A DNA stretch of 18,902 bases from positions 1 to 18,902 of the forward strand of contig CABUXL010000031.1 of assembly GCA_902495525.1 (NCBI GenBank), given 5' to 3'. The position numbers and the translations under genes were made by a program. Positions 7,244 to 15,304 of this stretch are shown here, piece by piece. Numbering within the stretch: position 1 is the stretch's first letter; every line of letters begins with the position of its first letter. The notes beneath the pieces are model-generated. The model saw nothing but the letters and a program-made list of their open reading frames with translations, made no database searches and was not told where the DNA came from. The stretch comes from an uncultured Collinsella sp. (GTDB lineage: Bacteria; Actinomycetota; Coriobacteriia; Coriobacteriales; Coriobacteriaceae).

Positions 7244-8140
7244 ATGGATGAGAACGTCATGAATACCGCCGCAAATGCCGCCGCGGAGGCTGTCCCCACC
7301 ATCGAAATCGCTGCCCACGCCGGCACCTGCTACGGCGTGCAGCGTGCACTCGATATGGCATTGGCGGCCGCACCGCAGGCGGGGGAGAGCGCTCAGGTTC
7401 ACACGCTGGGTCCGCTCATCCATAACCCCATCGTGGTTCGCGAGCTCGCCGAGGCAGGCGTGGACCTGGCCGACACCTTGGACGACGCCGCATCGGGCAC
7501 CGTAATCATCCGCGCCCACGGTGTGGTGCCGCAGGTCATTGACGCCGCTCGCGAGCGCGGCCTTACCGTGGTCGATGCCACCTGCCCCTACGTCAAGAAG
7601 GTCCATGTGGCCGCCGAGCGTCTGGTGCGCGAGGGCTACCGTGAGATCGTCGTGGGCGAGCCGGGCCATCCCGAGGTCGAGGGCATCCTGGGCCACGCCG
7701 GCGATGACGCACAGGTCGTGAGTTGCGCTGCCGATGCGGACGCACTGCCGCTCAAGGGCAAGGTGGGCCTGGTTGTGCAGACCACCCAAACCGCACGGAA
7801 TCTGGCCGAGGTTGTGGCCTCCATCACCCCACGCGTGCAGGAACTGCGCGTGATCAACACTATCTGCGCAGCCACGAGCGAGCGCCAGCAGGCAGCCGCG
7901 TCGCTTGCCAACCGCTGTGATTGCATGGTCGTGGTGGGCGGCAAGAACTCGGGCAACACCCGCCGCCTGGCGCAGATTTGCGCAAACGCCTGCGAGCACA
8001 CGCATCACATCGAGGAAGCTTCCGAGCTCGAGGCCTCATGGTTTGCCAACGCGCGCCACATCGGCATCACTGCCGGAGCCTCCACCCCGCAAGAACACAT
8101 CGAACGCGCCGTTGCGCGCATCAAGGAGCTTTGCCGCTAA
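7244..8140 (+). CDS. ispH: 4-hydroxy-3-methylbut-2-enyl diphosphate reductase (IspH/LytB)
   Basis: 298 aa from the ATG at 7244, two bases after the plsC stop. The enzyme carries out the last step of the MEP isoprenoid pathway, reducing HMBPP to IPP and DMAPP with a [4Fe-4S] cluster. The three cluster cysteines are C29 (GTCYGVQRAL), C114 (DATCPYVKKVH) and C208 (NTICAATSERQ). Other conserved blocks are HTLGPLIHNP (53-62), GHPEVEGILGH (141-151, with the catalytic Glu), QTTQT (179-183) and GGKNSGNTRRL (232-242). The start is not certain: the upstream GGGCAGG is a weak site, and an ATG at 7259 is also possible. Either keeps the whole enzyme. The frame is open further left, but into plsC. In several Gram-positive bacteria ispH is fused to rpsA; here it is separate. 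Confidence 0.95.
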   Translation: MDENVMNTAANAAAEAVPTIEIAAHAGTCYGVQRALDMALAAAPQAGESAQVHTLGPLIHNPIVVRELAEAGVDLADTLDDAASGTVIIRAHGVVPQVIDAARERGLTVVDATCPYVKKVHVAAERLVREGYREIVVGEPGHPEVEGILGHAGDDAQVVSCAADADALPLKGKVGLVVQTTQTARNLAEVVASITPRVQELRVINTICAATSERQQAAASLANRCDCMVVVGGKNSGNTRRLAQICANACEHTHHIEEASELEASWFANARHIGITAGASTPQEHIERAVARIKELCR

Positions 8141-8142
8141 TC

Positions 8143-9585
8143 ATGGACCAGACCGTACCCGCATACGCCGCCGAGGTGGCCGATTACGGGCGCAGCCGCG
8201 ACCCCAAGCCGGGTGAGGGCGCGCTCGTAAAGAACGTGCGTCCCGAGTCGCCCGCATGGGATGTGGGTATCGAGCCGGGCATGCGCGTGCTCACGGTCAA
8301 CGGCGAGCAACTCACCGACATGATCGTCTGGCTTTGGGAAGCAGACGACGACACCGTCGAGCTGGAGGTTTTCGACCCACGCGACAACACCGTCACCCCC
8401 GTGGAGCTCGACCGCTTTCCCGGCGAGGATTGGGGCCTTGAGTTCGACGGCCCCATCTTTGACGGCATGCGTACCTGCGTCAACGCCTGCGTGTTCTGCT
8501 TTATGACCATGCTGCCCAAGGGCGGTCGCTCCACGCTCTACATCCGCGATGACGACTACCGCCTGAGCTTTTTGCAGGGCAACTTTGTCACGCTCACGAA
8601 CCTCTCCGACGAGGACGTGCAAAACGTCATCGACCGCAACATGAGTCCCATGAACGTGTCGGTCCACGCCGTGAGCCCCGACGTTCGCCGCCGCATGATG
8701 GGCCGCAACGCCCAGCGCGGCATGGATGTGCTCGAGGCCATCATGGCCGCCGGCATCGAGATTCACGCGCAGATCGTTTTGTGCCCCGGCATGAACGACG
8801 GCGAGGAGCTGGAAAAGACCCTGCGCTTTTGCGAGGAGCACGAGCAGATTACCAGCCTGGGCATTGTGCCGCTCGGTTTTACCAAGCACCAGAACCGCTT
8901 TAGCTGGTCCTACAGCGACAAGCCCGAGCTCGCGCGAGAAACCATTGCCATGATCCGACCCTTCCAGGATCGCGCGTACGAGCGCTTTGGCCGCCATACT
9001 TTCCAGATGAGCGACGAGTTCTATCTGGACGCCGGCATCGAGCCGCCCGAGGCAGACTTTTACGACGGTTACCCGCAGTACTACGACGGCATCGGCATGA
9101 TCCGCTCGTATCTGGACGAGACAGACGACGTGCTTGCCGCCGACGCCGAGCGCCTTGCCCGCGTTCGCAAGGCTATGACCGACCGCGACCAGCGCCTGTT
9201 ATGTCTTTCGGGCGCCAGCGCACGCGATACCGTCGCCCGCTTCGTGGAGTCTCCACAGGGCCTTTCCGGCACCGTCACGGCCATCAAGAACCGCTACTTT
9301 GGCGGCAACGTGGACGTGACCGGCCTCATCGTCGCGAGCGATATCCTTGAGCAGCTGCCGCAAGACCTGTCGGGGGTTATGCTCTTTGTGCCTAAGCTCA
9401 TGTTCAACGCTGACGGCATGACGCTTGACGAGTATCATCGTGACGATTTACTCGCAAGCCTTACCAGTCGCGGCGCCGAGGTTCATGTGGTGTCGACCAT
9501 GCCGCATGAGCTGCTCGATACCCTGGAGCACATCCTTGGCATTGTGCCTGCCGACTCTACTAATTCCGCTGACCCTACCCATTAA
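8143..9585 (+). CDS. PDZ-like/radical SAM protein of the DUF512 family
   Basis: 480 aa from the ATG at 8143, two bases after the ispH stop. A PDZ-like domain occupies about residues 24-80 (SPAWDVGIEPGMRVLTVNGE). A cluster-binding CxxxCxxC motif, CVNACVFC, follows with C112, C116 and C119, matching the radical SAM spacing. A central barrel and a DUF512 C-terminal domain follow, including FYDGYPQYYDGIGMIRSYL. The family is widespread in Clostridia and Coriobacteriia, nearly always next to der, but its reaction is not established. The spacing to der (10 bases) and to ispH suggests co-expression, and a role linked to ribosome maturation has been suggested only from context. The ribosome binding site is poor: AAGGAG at 8123-8128 is 14 bases away, so coupling to ispH translation is likely. 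Confidence 0.92.
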   Translation: MDQTVPAYAAEVADYGRSRDPKPGEGALVKNVRPESPAWDVGIEPGMRVLTVNGEQLTDMIVWLWEADDDTVELEVFDPRDNTVTPVELDRFPGEDWGLEFDGPIFDGMRTCVNACVFCFMTMLPKGGRSTLYIRDDDYRLSFLQGNFVTLTNLSDEDVQNVIDRNMSPMNVSVHAVSPDVRRRMMGRNAQRGMDVLEAIMAAGIEIHAQIVLCPGMNDGEELEKTLRFCEEHEQITSLGIVPLGFTKHQNRFSWSYSDKPELARETIAMIRPFQDRAYERFGRHTFQMSDEFYLDAGIEPPEADFYDGYPQYYDGIGMIRSYLDETDDVLAADAERLARVRKAMTDRDQRLLCLSGASARDTVARFVESPQGLSGTVTAIKNRYFGGNVDVTGLIVASDILEQLPQDLSGVMLFVPKLMFNADGMTLDEYHRDDLLASLTSRGAEVHVVSTMPHELLDTLEHILGIVPADSTNSADPTH

Positions 9586-9590
9586 AGGAG
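9584..9590 (+). promoter_or_regulatory. Ribosome binding site that sets the der start
   Basis: AAAGGAG overlaps the stop codon of the DUF512 gene and stands 5 bases before the ATG at 9596. The der frame is open to an earlier ATG at 9425, but that stretch overlaps the DUF512 coding sequence and has no family similarity. Confidence 0.85.
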
Positions 9591-9595
9591 AGCAG

Positions 9596-10930
9596 ATGAA
9601 ACCTATCGTCGCCGTCGTCGGACGCCCCAACGTGGGCAAGTCCACGCTCGTTAACCGCCTGGCCCAGACCTCGGACGCCATCGTCCACGATTCCCGCGGC
9701 GTTACGCGCGACCGTTCGTATCACACGGCCGATTGGAACGGCCGCGAGTTCACCATCGTCGACACGGGCGGTATCGAGCCGCTCAAGAGCGATGACGTCT
9801 TTGCCACGTCCATCCGCGACCAGGCCCTCGCCGCCGCCGAGGAAGCCGCCGTCATCCTGTTTGTGGTCGACGGCCGCACCGGCGTCACCGAGGAGGACGA
9901 ATCGGTCGCCCGCATGCTCAAGCGCTGCGACAAGCCGGTCTTTCTGCTGGTGAATAAGCTCGACAACCCCGATCGCGAGAACGACAGCATCTGGGAGTTC
10001 TATTCGCTTGGCATCGGTGAGCCCACGCCGCTCTCGGCCCTGCATGGCCACGGCACGGGCGACCTGCTCGACGACATCGTGGCCCTGCTCCCCGAGGAAG
10101 AGGACGAGGTCGCCGACGAGTTCCCCGATGCGCTGAACGTCGCCATCATCGGCCGCCCCAACGCTGGCAAGTCCTCGCTGTTCAACCGCATTCTGGGCGC
10201 CGACCGCTCCATCGTGTCCAACATCGCCGGCACCACGCGCGATGCCATCGACACCGTCGTCGAGCGTAACGGCAAGCACTACCGCATGGTCGACACCGCG
10301 GGCATTCGCAAGAAGAGCACCGTGTACGAGAACATCGAGTACTACTCCATGGTCCGCGGCCTGCGCGCCATCGACCGCGCCGACGTGGCGCTGCTCGTCG
10401 TCGACGCCTCCGTGGGCGTCACCGAGCAGGACCAGAAGGTCATGGGCTTGGCCATCGAGCGCGGCTGCGCCATCGTGGTGCTGCTCAACAAGTGGGACTT
10501 GCTCGACGACGACCGCAAGCGCGAGGCCTGCATGGAGACCGTCGACCGCCGTCTGGGCGTCATGGCTCCCTGGGCTCAGTTCCTGCGCATCTCGGCCCTG
10601 ACCGGCCGCAGCGTCGAGAAGATATGGGCGATGGTCGACGCTGCCGAGAAGACGCGTTCGCAAAAGATCAGCACCTCGCGCCTCAACACGTTCCTCACCG
10701 ACCTGCGCGAGTTTGGCCACACCGTTGTGGACGGCAAGCGCCGCCTGCGCATGCACTATGTGACTCAGACGGGCGTCAACCCGCCGACGTTCACGTTCTT
10801 CGTCAACCACAGCGACCTGGTCAACGACACCTACCAGCGCTACGTGGAGAACCGCATGCGCTCGACCTTCGACTTCGCCGGCACGCCCATTCGACTCTTC
10901 TTTAGGAAGAAGGAGCAAAAGGATGCATAA
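9596..10930 (+). CDS. der: Ribosome biogenesis GTPase Der (EngA)
   Basis: 444 aa, the standard length. Der is an essential GTPase with two tandem G domains that helps assemble the 50S subunit. The first G domain has GRPNVGKS (9-16), DTGG (56-59) and NKLD (120-123). The second has GRPNAGKS (186-193), DTAG (233-236) and NKWD. An acidic linker, EEEDEVADEF at about 167-176, joins them. A KH-like RNA-binding domain makes up roughly the last 90 residues, with the typical ending segment around NPPTFTFFVNH and FAGTPIRLFFRKK. Its last 8 bases overlap plsY, so the two genes are translationally coupled. Confidence 0.97.
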   Translation: MKPIVAVVGRPNVGKSTLVNRLAQTSDAIVHDSRGVTRDRSYHTADWNGREFTIVDTGGIEPLKSDDVFATSIRDQALAAAEEAAVILFVVDGRTGVTEEDESVARMLKRCDKPVFLLVNKLDNPDRENDSIWEFYSLGIGEPTPLSALHGHGTGDLLDDIVALLPEEEDEVADEFPDALNVAIIGRPNAGKSSLFNRILGADRSIVSNIAGTTRDAIDTVVERNGKHYRMVDTAGIRKKSTVYENIEYYSMVRGLRAIDRADVALLVVDASVGVTEQDQKVMGLAIERGCAIVVLLNKWDLLDDDRKREACMETVDRRLGVMAPWAQFLRISALTGRSVEKIWAMVDAAEKTRSQKISTSRLNTFLTDLREFGHTVVDGKRRLRMHYVTQTGVNPPTFTFFVNHSDLVNDTYQRYVENRMRSTFDFAGTPIRLFFRKKEQKDA

Positions 10931-11606
10931 TCCGATCCTGCTGACCGCCATCTGCGCCGTGGTCTCGTTCTTTATCGGAGCGATTCCGTTTGGCCTGATC
11001 CTGGGCCGCGTGTTCAACCACACGGACATTCGCAAGGCGGGCTCCGGCAACATCGGCACCACCAACGCCCTGCGCGTAGCCGGCCCCAAGGTGGCCGCGC
11101 TCACGCTGTTGCTCGACTGTCTTAAGGGCGCCATCTGCGTCCTTGTCGCGCGTCCGCTCATCGCGAGCGTGGGTTATGGCTTTCCTGTGAGCATCATGGC
11201 TCCCGGTGCTGCCGGCGATTGGATGCTCGGCGTCATTTGCCTGGCCGCCGTGTGGGGACACATCTTTTCTCCCTACCTTAACTTCCACGGCGGTAAGGGT
11301 ATCGCCGTGGGCCTGGGCGTGATTCTTGCCTGGTACTGGCCCATTGGCCTGTCGCTGCTGGGCATGTTTATCGTGGCTGTCGCCATCACCAAGTACGTGT
11401 CGGTGGGCTCACTTGCCGCCGCCATCGGTCTTCCTATCGCCACCTGCGCGGTCTTTCCGTACAGCAGCCTGGGACTTAAGTTTTGCATGGCGATGATCGG
11501 CATCACCGTGGTGTGGGCCCATCGCGCGAACATCAAAAAGCTCATGACCGGTAAGGAGTCCAAGCTCTCGTTTACCAAGCGCGTCACCGAGCCCGACGAT
11601 AAGTAG
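10923..11606 (+). CDS. plsY: Glycerol-3-phosphate acyltransferase PlsY
   Basis: 227 aa integral membrane enzyme. It moves an acyl group from acyl-phosphate (made by PlsX) to glycerol-3-phosphate, the first committed step of phospholipid synthesis in most bacteria. Family motifs are plain: GSGNIGTTNALR at 40-51, LLLDCLKGA at 62-70, GHIFSPYLNFHGGKGIAVG at 112-130, and the late HRANIKKLMTGKESKL. At least five hydrophobic segments are visible. AAGGAG at 10910-10915 lies inside der, 7 bases from the ATG. The next gene, gpsA, makes its substrate. No plsX is present in the window. Confidence 0.96.
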   Translation: MHNPILLTAICAVVSFFIGAIPFGLILGRVFNHTDIRKAGSGNIGTTNALRVAGPKVAALTLLLDCLKGAICVLVARPLIASVGYGFPVSIMAPGAAGDWMLGVICLAAVWGHIFSPYLNFHGGKGIAVGLGVILAWYWPIGLSLLGMFIVAVAITKYVSVGSLAAAIGLPIATCAVFPYSSLGLKFCMAMIGITVVWAHRANIKKLMTGKESKLSFTKRVTEPDDK

Positions 11607-11615
11607 GAGAGAGTC

Positions 11616-12623
11616 ATGAATGTTGCGCTGATTGGCTCCGGCTCCTGGGGAACCGCCGTCGCCGGTCTTGCCGCCGCGCGAGCCGAGCGCGTGACCATGT
11701 GGGCCCATAGCGAGCAGACGGCCGCCGGCATTAACGGTGAGCATCGCAACCCCCGCTATCTGGTGGACTACGTGCTGCCGGAAAACGTTGTCGCCACGAC
11801 CGAGCTCGCCCAGGCGCTCGACGGCGCCGAAGCCATCATCTTTGCCGTGCCTTCGACGCACCTGCGCGACGTCTGCCACCAGGCGGCGCCGTTCATCGCG
11901 GACGAGACGCCGGTTCTGTGCCTCACCAAGGGCATCGAGCCCGAGTCCGGCCTGCTCATGAGCGAGGTTATCGCCAGCGAGATCGGCAACGAGTCGCGCG
12001 TGGCGGCGCTTTCGGGCCCCAACCATGCCGAGGAGATCTGCCGCGGCGGGCTTTCGGCCGCCGTCATTGCCAGCGAAGATCCGCAGATAGGGGAGACCTT
12101 TAAGGACCTGCTCCTATCCACGGCCTTCCGCATCTACCTGTCTCAGGACATGACCGGCGTCGAGGTTTGCGGCGCCATGAAAAACGTCATCGCTATCGTG
12201 TGCGGCATTTCTGCCGGCTCAGGTGCGGGCGACAACACGCTCGCCCTCATCATGACGCGCGGTCTGGCCGAGATCAGCCGCCTGGTGCACGCCCGCGGCG
12301 GCCAGGCCATGACCTGCATGGGGCTTGCCGGCATGGGCGACCTTATCGCCACCTGCACCTCCGAGCATTCGCGCAACCGCACCTTTGGCTACGAGTTCGC
12401 CCATGGCGTGTCGCTCGACGAGTACCAGGCACGCACGCATATGGTGGTCGAGGGTGCCGTCGCAGCCCGCAGCGTCAGCGAACTCGCCCGTTCACTGGGC
12501 GTAGACATTCCGCTCACCTTTGCCGTGGAGCAAACGCTCTACAACGGTGTTACTTTGGATAGGGCGCTCGAGATCCTCACCGACCGCGTCCCCTCTCAAG
12601 AGTTCTACGGACTCGCCGACTAG
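11616..12623 (+). CDS. gpsA: Glycerol-3-phosphate dehydrogenase [NAD(P)+]
   Basis: 335 aa cytoplasmic enzyme that reduces dihydroxyacetone phosphate to sn-glycerol-3-phosphate, the backbone for phospholipids. The nucleotide-binding GSGSWGTA is at 7-14. Further family blocks are FAVPSTHLRD (76-85), LTKGIE (103-108), LSGPNHAEE (132-140; the family usually has Ser-Phe where this has Asn-His) and the segment holding the active-site lysine, GAMKNVIAI (186-194, Lys189). The C-terminal part has GLAGMGDLIATCTS, also typical. AGGAGAG at 11605-11611 overlaps the plsY stop codon. The Asn-His variant is a small departure in the substrate region and probably does not affect the assignment. Confidence 0.96.
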   Translation: MNVALIGSGSWGTAVAGLAAARAERVTMWAHSEQTAAGINGEHRNPRYLVDYVLPENVVATTELAQALDGAEAIIFAVPSTHLRDVCHQAAPFIADETPVLCLTKGIEPESGLLMSEVIASEIGNESRVAALSGPNHAEEICRGGLSAAVIASEDPQIGETFKDLLLSTAFRIYLSQDMTGVEVCGAMKNVIAIVCGISAGSGAGDNTLALIMTRGLAEISRLVHARGGQAMTCMGLAGMGDLIATCTSEHSRNRTFGYEFAHGVSLDEYQARTHMVVEGAVAARSVSELARSLGVDIPLTFAVEQTLYNGVTLDRALEILTDRVPSQEFYGLAD

Positions 12624-12641
12624 CGCAGAAAGGCTACTACC

Positions 12642-13313
12642 ATGGGTTCCATCAAAATCGCTCCGTCCGTCCTCTCAGCCGACATGGCCAACCTCAAGGG
12701 CGAGCTCGACAAGATCGCCGGCGCCGACTACGTGCACTTCGACGTCATGGACGGTCACTTTACCGGCAACCTCACCTTTGGCGTTGACATCCTCAAGGCC
12801 GTCAAGCGCTCCACCGATGTACCGGTCGACGCGCACCTGATGGTGTCGAACCCCGACGAGACCGTCGATTGGTACGCCGACGCCGGTGCCGACATGATCA
12901 CCGTGCACTACGAGGCTTCCACGCACCTGCACCGCACGCTTACCCATCTGCAGCAGCGCGGCGTCAAGGCCGGCGTGGTGCTCAACCCCGCCACCCCCGT
13001 GTGCGTACTCGAGAGCATCATCGACGTCGTCGATATGGTGCTGCTGATGAGCGTGAACCCCGGCTTTGGCGGCCAGAGCTTTATCCCGGGCACCATCGCC
13101 AAGCTCCACGAGCTCAAGGCCATGTGCGAGCGCCACGGCGTGTCGCCCATGATCGAGGTCGACGGCGGCATCTCTTCCAAAAACATCGCCGAGGTCGTCA
13201 AGGCCGGTGCCAACGTGCTCGTAGCCGGCTCCGCCGTATTTAAGTCAGAAGATCCCGCTGCCGAGGTTGCGCTGCTGCAGAAACTGGGCAACGAGGCCGC
13301 ACAGGAGGCATAA
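12642..13313 (+). CDS. rpe: Ribulose-phosphate 3-epimerase
   Basis: 223 aa, the normal length. It interconverts ribulose-5-phosphate and xylulose-5-phosphate in the pentose phosphate pathway. The fold is a TIM barrel with metal and catalytic residues in HFDVMDGHF (32-40, with His32, Asp34 and Asp37), DAHLMV (63-68, His65) and EVDGGI (172-177, Asp174). The phosphate-binding segments MSVNPGFGGQSF (136-147) and AGSAVF (195-200) are intact. AGAAAGG at 12627-12633 precedes the ATG, 18 bases after gpsA. In many bacteria rpe lies near the rsgA/stk cluster; here it sits between lipid and sulfur genes instead. Confidence 0.96.
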   Translation: MGSIKIAPSVLSADMANLKGELDKIAGADYVHFDVMDGHFTGNLTFGVDILKAVKRSTDVPVDAHLMVSNPDETVDWYADAGADMITVHYEASTHLHRTLTHLQQRGVKAGVVLNPATPVCVLESIIDVVDMVLLMSVNPGFGGQSFIPGTIAKLHELKAMCERHGVSPMIEVDGGISSKNIAEVVKAGANVLVAGSAVFKSEDPAAEVALLQKLGNEAAQEA

Positions 13314-13319
13314 ACCCTT

Positions 13320-14498
13320 ATGACCGCAGGTCAAAACCGCATACCCGTGAATCTTGACTATGCCGCCTCGACGCCCATGCGCGCCGAGGCGCGCCTTGCG
13401 CAGCGCGAATACGACGACAGCGAGCTTGCCGGCGTCAACCCCAACTCGCTGCATTCGCTCGGCCGCAAGGCCGCTGCGCGCCTTGAAGTCGCGCGTCGTG
13501 AGATTGCCCGCAGCTTTGGCGAGCGCGTCCGTCCGTCCGAGATCATCTTGACCAACGGCGGTACCGAGGCAAACCAGCTGGCGCTCCTCGGACTTGCCGA
13601 GGGCGCCCGTCAGCGCGACCGTAAGCGTAACCGCGTAATCGTATCTGCCATCGAGCACGATTCGATTCTGGACAACCTGCCGCTGCTGCGTGCTGCCGGC
13701 TTTACCGTCGACCTGGTGCAGCCCTGCCGTGCAGGTTATATTGAGCCTGCCGCGCTGAGCGACTTGCTCGGCGACGACGTGGCGCTCGTGAGCATCATGG
13801 TTGCCAACAACGAGACCGGCGTGGTGCAGCCCATCCGCGAGCTGGCCGCGGCCGCGCATACCGTGGGCGCCCTGTTCCACACCGATGCCATCCAGGGTTA
13901 TCTGCATATTCCGCTCGATGCCGCCGAGCTGGGCGTCGACGCCATGTCCGTCGCCGCTCACAAGATTGGCGGTCCCGTGGCATCCGGCGCACTCTACCTT
14001 AAGAGCCGCACGCCGCTGCGTCCGCGCATCTTTGGTGGTGGACAGGAAGCCGGTCGTCGTGCCGGCACGCAGGACCTGCGCACGCAGCTGGCCTTTGCCG
14101 CTGCCGCCCGTACGCTGACGCCCCATGTGGCCCAGGAGCGCGCGACACTGCAGGCCTTATCCGATAAGCTCTACGCCACGCTTACAGCCCATCCACACAT
14201 TCACGCCACCATGGGCGACTATGCGCATGTCGACCGTCTGCCCGGTATGGTATCGATCTACATTGACGGCATGGACTCCGAGGAGCTCATCATCAAGCTC
14301 GACGCCGCCGGCTTTGAGGTATCGGCAGGCTCGGCATGCTCGAGCGGCAGCATGGACCCAAGCCATGTTTTGAGCACGATGGGCATCGGTCGCGAGCAGG
14401 CGCTAGGTGCACTGCGCATCTCCTTCGATGACCGCGTGAACCCGGCCGATTTGGACGACTTTGCCCAGACGCTGCTCTCGATCGTAGGTGTCGCATGA
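13320..14498 (+). CDS. Cysteine desulfurase (NifS/IscS family)
   Basis: 392 aa PLP enzyme that takes sulfur from cysteine, leaving alanine, and passes it on as a persulfide for Fe-S clusters or tRNA thiolation. PLP binds Lys215 in AAHKIGGP (212-219). The active-site cysteine is C340 in SAGSACSSGSMDPSH (335-349). Cofactor-contact segments are TNGGTEANQLAL (78-89), EHD (112-114) and NNETG (163-167). Class I features such as the GGGQEAGRRAGT segment (239-250) are present. The gene follows rpe by 6 bases and ends in an ATGA overlap with the Nif3-like gene. No scaffold protein (iscU/sufU) or mnmA is next to it, so its sulfur acceptor cannot be told from the window. Confidence 0.93.
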   Translation: MTAGQNRIPVNLDYAASTPMRAEARLAQREYDDSELAGVNPNSLHSLGRKAAARLEVARREIARSFGERVRPSEIILTNGGTEANQLALLGLAEGARQRDRKRNRVIVSAIEHDSILDNLPLLRAAGFTVDLVQPCRAGYIEPAALSDLLGDDVALVSIMVANNETGVVQPIRELAAAAHTVGALFHTDAIQGYLHIPLDAAELGVDAMSVAAHKIGGPVASGALYLKSRTPLRPRIFGGGQEAGRRAGTQDLRTQLAFAAAARTLTPHVAQERATLQALSDKLYATLTAHPHIHATMGDYAHVDRLPGMVSIYIDGMDSEELIIKLDAAGFEVSAGSACSSGSMDPSHVLSTMGIGREQALGALRISFDDRVNPADLDDFAQTLLSIVGVA

Positions 14499-15304
14499 TC
14501 GTCTCCGAGCTTGAACGTGCGCTGCTGTCGCGCTACCCCAAGACGGACGCCGAGGACTGGGATCATGTTGGGCTATCTGTGGGCGACCCTGCCGCTGAGA
14601 TTACCGGTGTTGCGTGCGCACTCGACGCGACCGAGGCCAACGTGCATCACGCTCTCGAGGCCGGCGCCAACGTGTTGTTGACGCATCATCCTATCTATAT
14701 CAAGGCGCCCCAGGCCTTTTGTCCGGCCGATTCCGCGCGTCCTCAGTGCAGCGCTGCACTGTACGAGGCCGCTCGTTGCGGCGTGAGCATCATCTCGCTT
14801 CACACCAACCTGGACCGCTCGCACGAAGCGCGCGTTCGCCTGAGTGAGTTGCTGTGCGCTGAGCCTATAAGCTCGCTGGAGCATGTGGACGAGCCTGAGC
14901 TCACCGGTCTGGGCGCAATCGCGACCCTCCACGACACCTGCAACCTGCGCGATCTCGCCAACAGTGCTGCCACGGCCTTCGGAAGCGACCCGCGCGTATG
15001 GGGCGAAGCCGAGCACCCGTGCCGCACCGTCGCCATTCTGGGCGGATCCCTCGGCGATTTTGGTGAGCTTGCCATCGCCGCGGGCGCAGATGTTATTGTG
15101 ACCGGAGAGGCGGGCTACCACGTGGCGCAAGACCTTGCCCTGCGCGGACTGGCGGTGATTTTGCTCGGCCACGACCGCTCCGAGGAGCCGTTCGTTGATA
15201 TATTGATGAACTCTGCAGTTGACGCCGGGGTCGACCCCCGTCATGCGATTAAAATACTGAACCCTTGCCAATGGTGGACTGTGACAAAAGGAGAGAACTT
15301 ATGA
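14495..15304 (+). CDS. Nif3-like dinuclear metal center protein (DUF34)
   Basis: 269 aa. The family is widespread and often annotated as GTP cyclohydrolase 1 type 2, although its role in vivo is not settled. Predicted metal ligands are present: His64 and His65 in LLTHHPI (61-67), Asp107 in HTNLD (103-107), and His226 and Glu230 in GHDRSEE (225-231). The segment TGEAGYH (203-209) precedes them. The usual partner gene in Gram-positive bacteria is the zinc-ribbon protein, which here follows with an ATGA overlap. The start overlaps the cysteine desulfurase stop in the same ATGA manner, so the three genes should be coupled. The last third carries a variant, GHDRSEE, of the usual GHYxxE motif. Confidence 0.92.
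   Translation: MIVSELERALLSRYPKTDAEDWDHVGLSVGDPAAEITGVACALDATEANVHHALEAGANVLLTHHPIYIKAPQAFCPADSARPQCSAALYEAARCGVSIISLHTNLDRSHEARVRLSELLCAEPISSLEHVDEPELTGLGAIATLHDTCNLRDLANSAATAFGSDPRVWGEAEHPCRTVAILGGSLGDFGELAIAAGADVIVTGEAGYHVAQDLALRGLAVILLGHDRSEEPFVDILMNSAVDAGVDPRHAIKILNPCQWWTVTKGENL
15287..15293 (+). promoter_or_regulatory. Ribosome binding site that sets the zinc-ribbon protein start
   Basis: AAAGGAG lies 7 bases before the ATG at 15301. An earlier in-frame ATG at 15265 would add 12 residues but has no such site and lies inside the Nif3-like gene. Confidence 0.85.

Noticed and set aside
9575..11161. Minus-strand frame of 528 codons opposite der and plsY
   Set aside because: Same codon-bias shadow; the opposite strand carries two clear, complete genes with ribosome binding sites.
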